Of a stretch of DNA of 64,000 nucleotides, positions 58,601-64,000 are shown piece by piece; the stretch's first letter is position 1; the number at the start of each line of letters is the position of its first letter. The translations under genes and the position numbers were made by a program. The notes below the pieces were generated by a model. The model was not told the origin of the DNA and ran no database searches. It worked only from the letters and a program-made list of their open reading frames with translations. This DNA comes from Methanobacteriota archaeon. Lineage in GTDB: Archaea; Thermoplasmatota; Poseidoniia; Poseidoniales; Thalassarchaeaceae. Location: NCBI GenBank assembly GCA_018650285.1, contig JABIGF010000015.1, positions 124,001-188,000 on the forward strand, in the 5' to 3' direction.

Positions 58601-61354
58601 TCAGGGTGGGATTGGCAATCTAGTGGAGATTGTCAAATCAACGGTGTTTTACTATCATGCCACGGCACACAGGGCTCCACTTTCACTGGTACACTTACCC
58701 TTGACCAAGCGCAAGATGCACCACCCCAATTTCACCCATTTTCAGTAAGTTCATCTAATGAAACCGGATACGATATAGATTTCTCATTGCAAGTTCTCCA
58801 AGTTTATCGTGCTGAAATAGATATCATCAGCCCAGTAGGGACACCTGTTCTGATGAATGTATCAGAACCGACATGGGTTGTCTTAAAACTGCAAAATCCA
58901 GGCAATGGACCTGATGATTATGATTTGACTGCTCGGCTCATTGCAAATGAAAATTTCTCAGAAGACCCTGGGGTTATTTTCACTATTCAATCGCCAACGT
59001 ACTCAATTAGTGCGGCTGGTCTTCGCCAAATTCCTGTTGAATTAACTCTCCCCCATGACACGCCAGCACGCCAAGGAATGTTAGTGGAATTCTCTCTTCG
59101 CTCGCGTGGAGATGATTCGGTCTATGATGCTGTAGTTATGAAAATAGAGGCACGCCAAGACCATCGCTGGAATGTCACTCTATTGGACAACGATGTTGAA
59201 GTAGAAACCGGAGGGCATGTATTCACCACACCCGGGACATCAACTACTCTGACACTATTGGTGAAAAATAGTGGTAACTTTGACGACACCCTTGATGCAA
59301 CCTCATCTCTAACACTCACACACGCAGGAAATGATACCAATGCCGAATGGGTAATTGGAAACGGAAATAGTGGCACTCTTGATGTAAATCAAAGTGGACA
59401 AATTGAGTTGTCATTAATTGTGCCCGAACTAGCTTGGAACGGTACAATCTCTCACGTTCAAATCGCACTATATTCTGATGGGATGCTCTTGCAAACTTTT
59501 ACTGTAAATGTAGAAGTGATATCTCAACCTCTTTGGATTGTTCGCACTACTGGAAGTGATTTAGATGTCTCACCTGAAGGGTCAAACATCACACTTGAAT
59601 TACAACAACGAGGAAACATCCCCTCACGTGCTTACCTCTCTGTAACAATTGATGCTGTGGGATGGAATCTATCTTCGCCTAGTGAGTTACCAATATTGGA
59701 CCCTGGCCAAAGCACAACAATTCAGATCTACGTACAGCCTCCAGAAGGTGCGATTTCAGGGCCAACCGTTGAAATGACTGCCATCGCTAGAAATGGGGAT
59801 GGCCGAGGAACGGGTGAAACTATTCTGCCTGTTCGCGTCCAACCAGCACACGACTTCACCGTTAGTCTACCAACAAATTGGCAAGGTTGGATGGTTAGTG
59901 ATTCGGGCGGCATGCCAAGAATAACGATTGCAAATTCAGGAAATGCTGCTAATCAACTCCATGTTGAACTTACTGGGCTACCTCAAGGGTGGGCACCAAC
60001 AGAAGCAGATGTCTCACTCGCATGGGGAGAAATGAGAGGTGTTCCAATAGACCTCATCCCTGACTCTAACTGGGACCATTCAAACTTTTCAATTCAAGTC
60101 AAAGTAACTGATTCAGGCGGTAAAGTTGTGACCTTAGATGTTGAAGTTCTTTACTCAGATGTGGCATGGGCGTCAAGCCCAGTAATGTGGGGCGCACAAG
60201 GAGATAACAAACTCGTGCAATTCCACGGCTCAGCAGTCACCTCAGTCACCGCCCTAGGTAGTTCACTTGAACAAACCCAAAATGGCTGGGTTCTCCCTAG
60301 TCCAAATGGAGAAGGTACTCTAACAGCTAGCAGTGGTTCAGGAGATGTAGTATTGTATTACACAGCACACATGCAGATGGCGACAAGTCGGCCAGTCTCT
60401 TGCACTCTTGACTCTAGTTTTTCAGCAACACCTCTAGCATCGTGCACATTTGGTAATGGCAGTGAACCATTTTCTTGGTCAATAATTATACGAACAGATG
60501 ATGGGACTTTGGTTAGCCAATCTGATGGCACTATTGAAGCAAATAGTGAAGGGGTTGTGAATATTTCCACAACGGATTGGGAACCAACCACTGGAGTCCA
60601 TGAATTGACTATCCTTGTATTCTCATCTGATGGCAGGCTTCAGACAGATGAATCGCAACAATACATCGTTAGAGCGTCGGGTTGGAATGTAGGACTACAA
60701 CTAGAAGAGACAAACTCTGACGGTATTAACATCCTAATTAGTCGCGAAAATCACCAATTAATGACCTCACCAGTCTGTATTGTAACATTGGTACAAGGTG
60801 ATTGGACAAAGATACTCTCAGTAGACATCACTGCTACATTAGCACCAAAGCTTTCAGTCGCTAGACCAAATGGTGATTCCACAACGCCAGTCAACGCTAC
60901 TTTCTCTTGCCAAGCGCCATGGGATATTGATGACACACCTAGCGACAATTCCGCTGAAATCATCTTGAGTAGTAATCCAACTGTAATAGATGTCAGTAGT
61001 GATGCAATATATTCAATTGGCACAGCAGCCCTAATTATTGCAATACTTTGGTTACTAGGGGTCATCAAACCTGCATCATTGCAAGCCCCACTCCCGCAAC
61101 AAAAACGTGTAGCAAAACAGAGACAAAGGCCAGTTGCGAATCGACCTAAACCGCAACAGCAGCCAACTGAAAAGATAGATGATGAACCGGTAATACATCT
61201 TGAAGAAGAGGAAATAAAAATTGAACCTGAAGAAGATATCAGCGAAATTCAAGAAAGCCTGATTGAAATAGAGGAAGCCGAGCCGGAGCCGCCTGAAGAG
61301 GAACTTGATGAATTTGAACTAAGGTTGAGAAGACTCAGAAAAAACCGAGAATAA
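55685..61354 (+). CDS. Giant secreted surface protein (1889 aa) with FG-GAP/CARDB-like domains, C-terminal TM and charged cytoplasmic tail
   Basis: Signal segment ATIISLFLTISMILQTIP; DVDGDSILEILVAYD, DLDGDGALDILIGD; CARDB-like blocks; TM AIYSIGTAALIIAILWLLGVI. GTG start. Confidence 0.85.
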   Translation: MNGPAASNWRRKATIISLFLTISMILQTIPLEPQSPHLDENGIEFLSGGGVEPWSDGGEAWPQLGRYGSHNQTSPAHGINGGPGNGPVSGVTELLTIDDPEVNWAHFSTGEYGAQGLASVIGDFSANIVITGDATERCGKDHLFTTLVSERDSGGSVHSFLSIIDGDTSRKAWEVDLGSTDSVKASPVIVDVDGDSILEILVAYDAQGTFNTELWSPSIQCGEAGWNSGGSHSSELLWSYTDPDLGITVPSPYVLANNQVGTQILLGDLDMDGDAEAVYTLVNEADESVVVLALPLPAGGQPAPLWQVNLDHGEIPSDAAWVKIDDTHAAVLLTTIDPNDGNLWVWRLDGTNGAPHWGGVSLGNLDGNTDSPHIRLPGPVVAELDGTPGAEMVVTIPTDIDGGSSGDGAEYIGMEVNDASQLWDFRATNGFGEAPPDVFDSDDDGIDDRVCWVTWYRVDTDRKGVAGCHDVTATLGPSLEFSHTMDRSSGNPNDEIAVSPPFHIDIDGQGAPETVVLFGRTLWAWDGDTGTQAGIGSGWTDEMSVPHRTWAAAALADLDGDGALDILIGDTLISREAADVRPFQDHRGIQFTPSQPDPGETFTATAYIENVGTISTGGTVDAVLYYDGVEVHRERLSEMDPVAPTGNGNFLSFSYDELVAELGSHTARIVIDPYGNLTQSRFDNDEQTVNLTIVEPYDVSISTPVDPPRVDPGSSQDVDVTISSTGRLTGIWTMSVDDTSLPTNWTVQDVTIGGSNSIQIEPEQTWTATIRISAPAEALGSESGHVTITMTLDSDINVTSSALLPVEANRTRGLSVRGPSGTAQTTGYGIPGTFAKAWLLVENLGNAQETATDRAWDPTAWGSDLTLHDQNGEVPLISLQPGEQLELHATLPVPAGTTLGENVTTTLTICIGIGAEEVCRDIDINFVANGVSISPDNLRNIPATGLNWVINGTLPAGVDNLSWDLQTSGMMISGWDWQSSGDCQINGVLLSCHGTQGSTFTGTLTLDQAQDAPPQFHPFSVSSSNETGYDIDFSLQVLQVYRAEIDIISPVGTPVLMNVSEPTWVVLKLQNPGNGPDDYDLTARLIANENFSEDPGVIFTIQSPTYSISAAGLRQIPVELTLPHDTPARQGMLVEFSLRSRGDDSVYDAVVMKIEARQDHRWNVTLLDNDVEVETGGHVFTTPGTSTTLTLLVKNSGNFDDTLDATSSLTLTHAGNDTNAEWVIGNGNSGTLDVNQSGQIELSLIVPELAWNGTISHVQIALYSDGMLLQTFTVNVEVISQPLWIVRTTGSDLDVSPEGSNITLELQQRGNIPSRAYLSVTIDAVGWNLSSPSELPILDPGQSTTIQIYVQPPEGAISGPTVEMTAIARNGDGRGTGETILPVRVQPAHDFTVSLPTNWQGWMVSDSGGMPRITIANSGNAANQLHVELTGLPQGWAPTEADVSLAWGEMRGVPIDLIPDSNWDHSNFSIQVKVTDSGGKVVTLDVEVLYSDVAWASSPVMWGAQGDNKLVQFHGSAVTSVTALGSSLEQTQNGWVLPSPNGEGTLTASSGSGDVVLYYTAHMQMATSRPVSCTLDSSFSATPLASCTFGNGSEPFSWSIIIRTDDGTLVSQSDGTIEANSEGVVNISTTDWEPTTGVHELTILVFSSDGRLQTDESQQYIVRASGWNVGLQLEETNSDGINILISRENHQLMTSPVCIVTLVQGDWTKILSVDITATLAPKLSVARPNGDSTTPVNATFSCQAPWDIDDTPSDNSAEIILSSNPTVIDVSSDAIYSIGTAALIIAILWLLGVIKPASLQAPLPQQKRVAKQRQRPVANRPKPQQQPTEKIDDEPVIHLEEEEIKIEPEEDISEIQESLIEIEEAEPEPPEEELDEFELRLRRLRKNRE

Positions 61355-61360
61355 TTTTAG

Positions 61361-62023
61361 GTGAATTATATGCTAAATTCTAGCGATACCCCCTCATTCC
61401 ACTCGTTTTCAGTCGTGCGCGGTGATATTTCCGACGCCTTCGTTGATGCCCTTGAACAGGCATCAATAGGTGATGAAAGCCTGCTAAACGAACTTCTCCA
61501 AAACGATTCATTATTATCTCAAATGTTGGGAGAAGAGGATTGTGATCTTTCTGATGGAAGAGAAAATTGCAGCAAAAGTGACTCAACACTTCTCCTTGTT
61601 GGACTGACTCCCGTTAATGATGATGGTGAAAAAATTAGGATGCCTGATGACAATAACGTACGCGAAAGACTCGGACGCTATCCGTGGGGTGATGGAAACC
61701 CACTATCCTATCTTAGAACATGGTCTGGAAATCCACCTGAATCAGAAGATGATATCATGACATTAATTGACAAACTAGACGAGGGTTTGTTTGAGAAAAC
61801 ACGCGGGCACGACCGTTTTGAAAACGGCTCTTTCGGAAGATTGCATGGCATCTTAAACAATGACGAAACTTCAAAACTTGAAAAATTACTGAGTGCTGGT
61901 TCCTTCAAAGTAAGGGCTGATGAACCCCTAGATGGGGGGGTGGCAGATATCATGCGCCACCTCAAAACATTAGTTAGAACAGCAGCCCGTTCGGGCCATG
62001 GATTGCTTCATTTCTCGCACTGA
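61361..62023 (+). CDS. Hypothetical protein
   Basis: 220-aa ORF between the surface protein and purC; ATG 61370 also possible. Confidence 0.6.
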   Translation: MNYMLNSSDTPSFHSFSVVRGDISDAFVDALEQASIGDESLLNELLQNDSLLSQMLGEEDCDLSDGRENCSKSDSTLLLVGLTPVNDDGEKIRMPDDNNVRERLGRYPWGDGNPLSYLRTWSGNPPESEDDIMTLIDKLDEGLFEKTRGHDRFENGSFGRLHGILNNDETSKLEKLLSAGSFKVRADEPLDGGVADIMRHLKTLVRTAARSGHGLLHFSH

Positions 62024-62067
62024 TACACAGGCCAACCTTCAAAGACGGCTCGCGCAGGGAGCACCGC

Positions 62068-62979
62068 ATGGGAGAACTACTATACTCGGGCAAAGTGAAA
62101 CAAGTGTGGTCAACTGATGAGCAAAATGTGCTAGAGTTTCGCTACACAGACCAAATATCTGTATTTGACCAGATCATTCCTTCCTTAATTCCCCGTAAAG
62201 GTGAGAGTCTAAATCGCACTACTTGTCACTGGTTCAAGTTAGTTGAAGATGCTGGCATTTGTGATACACATATGGTAGATATGAATGCCCCAGACAGATG
62301 CCTAGGTACAAAATTCGAAGTGATTACTGAACCTGGTGCAATACCACGCGACATGGAGAATGTCTTTGTCCCATTGGAAGTAATTTGCAGGCACCATTTG
62401 GCTGGTTCGGGATGGAGAAGATATGCCAAAGGAGATGTTGGTGCAGAAGAGTTCGGTTTTGAACCAGGTACCACTCTTGAAGAAGGTTGCAAATTGCCTA
62501 AGCCATACCTTGAAGTTTCTACAAAATTCGAGGCATTTGACCGACTTCTTGACCGCGAAGAAGCCCTTCAAATATCCAATCTGACAGAAGAAGAATTTGA
62601 TGCTATTCTTGATTGCGTAATCAAAATTGATGCTATCATTGAACGTGAAGCAGGGGCAAGAGGCCTCATCCATGTTGATGGAAAGAAGGAGTTTGCACTA
62701 GGCCCTGGTCGCAAACCAGTACTCGTTGATTCATTTGGCACACTTGATGAAGACCGATGGTGGGACGCTGAAACCTATGCCAATGGAGAGATTGTCTCGC
62801 TATCAAAGGAGTTCGTGCGTGAGCATTACATTGCTACAGGTCACCACAAAGACCTCTACAATGCACGTGCTGCTGGAACCGAAGAGCCGCCTATCCCTGC
62901 TTTGCCACAAGAAATCATTGACCAGACTGCTGAGCTATATGCATCAATGTATGAGCGGTTGACTGGAAATACATTCTGA
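62068..62979 (+). CDS. purC: Phosphoribosylaminoimidazole-succinocarboxamide synthase
   Basis: LLYSGKVKQVWSTDEQNVLEFRYTDQISVFDQIIPSLIPRKGESLNRTTCHWF, LVDSFGTLDEDRWW. Confidence 0.94.
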   Translation: MGELLYSGKVKQVWSTDEQNVLEFRYTDQISVFDQIIPSLIPRKGESLNRTTCHWFKLVEDAGICDTHMVDMNAPDRCLGTKFEVITEPGAIPRDMENVFVPLEVICRHHLAGSGWRRYAKGDVGAEEFGFEPGTTLEEGCKLPKPYLEVSTKFEAFDRLLDREEALQISNLTEEEFDAILDCVIKIDAIIEREAGARGLIHVDGKKEFALGPGRKPVLVDSFGTLDEDRWWDAETYANGEIVSLSKEFVREHYIATGHHKDLYNARAAGTEEPPIPALPQEIIDQTAELYASMYERLTGNTF

Positions 62980-62988
62980 ATGAAAGGG

Positions 62989-63037
62989 ACCCATTCATTC
63001 ATTTTGAAACATTCCGTACCCATTTATTCATTTTGAA
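62989..63037 (+). repeat. 20-bp direct repeat pair with one mismatch
   Basis: ACCCATTCATTCATTTTGAA (62989-63008) and ACCCATTTATTCATTTTGAA (63018-63037), 29-bp periodicity. Confidence 0.9.
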
Positions 63038-63137
63038 TAATAGGGCCCCCCTCTTATTCTCCATCAATTTAATGAATATAAATATTAATAACATTCTAAC
63101 AATTCGGTTTTATTAAAACCAAATGTGGTGAGGGAAT

Positions 63138-64000
63138 TTGAGTCGGAAATCAAGTTGGGTTGACATCGCAAATTTAGGTGCACAATTATACCAAGGCACC
63201 CAACAAGCAAGGGTGGCAGATCAACTTACTCAACAGAGTGTATCAATCATACAACAAAATCAATTGCTCCATCAGCAGGATGAAGCAAATAAAATGATGA
63301 TTGAAACTAGAAGATACATCGTTGAAACAAACCGATTAATTGACAAAGCAGAGTTAGTTTTTGAGAGTTATTCAGTCTATTCATTATACTATCTAGATTA
63401 CATTAAGAAAGACTTTGGTGAACGAAATGTCATTAATAAATTACAAGATATTAATGATATTCAGCACGCACATCAATTATCTGATAGAATTAATCAGACA
63501 CTCAAGAGTTTCTCAGATAGGTTGCCAAGAATGCCACCAAATATCTTAGCTAATTTGAATACTGCAATTAATATAAGATCCATTTCACCTTCCATTGATG
63601 ACCTAGTAATCAAAATTAAGAAGTTGGGAAAGAAAAGAGAAGGTCACTCTGATTTGATATCAGAACACTTAGCAAATAAAAAATTAAAAGTGATTGCATC
63701 ATGTACATTCACATTATTGTCTTTCATAGGGATTATTGTGTCAGCGTCTGTTTTGGGAGGGATTTCAGGAGGAAATGGAGGAGGAGGAAGCGACCTTTTG
63801 CTTCTCGCCGTTCTCTCTACAATACTAGGGATTATTACTTCACTGGCTTCATTATCCATTGATGACAAACCAATAATTGTTCAGTTTGAACTAAATGAAT
63901 TAAAATCCTTTGGTTTGCAAATTGATACTATCTTTGACAATAACGGTATCACTAGTTTTAAAAATTACCAGATTGAACTGGGGAAATCACAAACACGTCT
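63138..64000 (+). CDS. Truncated ORF (3' beyond window) encoding a hydrophilic N-terminal region and two TM helices; unknown function
   Basis: TTG 63138 opens MSRKSSWVDIANLGAQLYQGTQQARVADQLTQQ... with no stop to 64000; TM segments VIASCTFTLLSFIGIIVSASVLGG and LLLLAVLSTILGIITSLASL. Absent from the ORF track because it runs off the edge. Confidence 0.8.
   Translation, partial: MSRKSSWVDIANLGAQLYQGTQQARVADQLTQQSVSIIQQNQLLHQQDEANKMMIETRRYIVETNRLIDKAELVFESYSVYSLYYLDYIKKDFGERNVINKLQDINDIQHAHQLSDRINQTLKSFSDRLPRMPPNILANLNTAINIRSISPSIDDLVIKIKKLGKKREGHSDLISEHLANKKLKVIASCTFTLLSFIGIIVSASVLGGISGGNGGGGSDLLLLAVLSTILGIITSLASLSIDDKPIIVQFELNELKSFGLQIDTIFDNNGITSFKNYQIELGKSQTR

Noticed and set aside
63644-63868. 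Minus-strand 74-aa ORF near the right edge
   Set aside because: Antisense to the long open frame starting at 63138.

Overview
The window looks like a chromosomal segment of a marine Euryarchaeota / Thermoplasmata-type archaeon, possibly Marine Group II (Poseidoniales). That assignment is inferred from gene content: archaeal SRP RNA, EndA, DtdA, geranylgeranyl reductase, archaeal AlaRS, and an rpoE-spt4-eS24-eS27A operon, alongside bacterial-type TopA, PntAB and a CcmE-like protein. It is gene-dense, with many TTG/GTG starts and short overlaps between genes. Housekeeping content includes PyrD/PyrK, transhydrogenase, malate dehydrogenase, SufS, PurC, RtcB, archease, AlaRS, and tRNA-Thr(GGT) and tRNA-Ser(GGA). 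An SRP RNA gene at ~18007-18330 is overlapped by spurious ORFs. Accessory content is mainly very large secreted or surface proteins: two giants of ~2160 and 1889 aa, TSP3-type Asp-rich repeat proteins, an M6-like metalloprotease, a PI-PLC-X-like lipoprotein and a subtilase. Main items for a second look: (1) TatC with a Cys-containing C-terminal domain resembling the HdrA N-terminal region; (2) topoisomerase I with three tandem KQ-type repeats and no zinc fingers; (3) a hairpin that would hide the ribosome-binding site of geranylgeranyl reductase; (4) a strong hairpin in the rpoE operon leader; (5) Spt4 with a long insertion between its zinc knuckles; (6) EndA, archease and RtcB in one window; (7) an AT-rich right end with an untracked, truncated ORF and a direct repeat. 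No CRISPR array, transposase or integrase was seen. All family calls come from reading motifs by eye; no database search was run.
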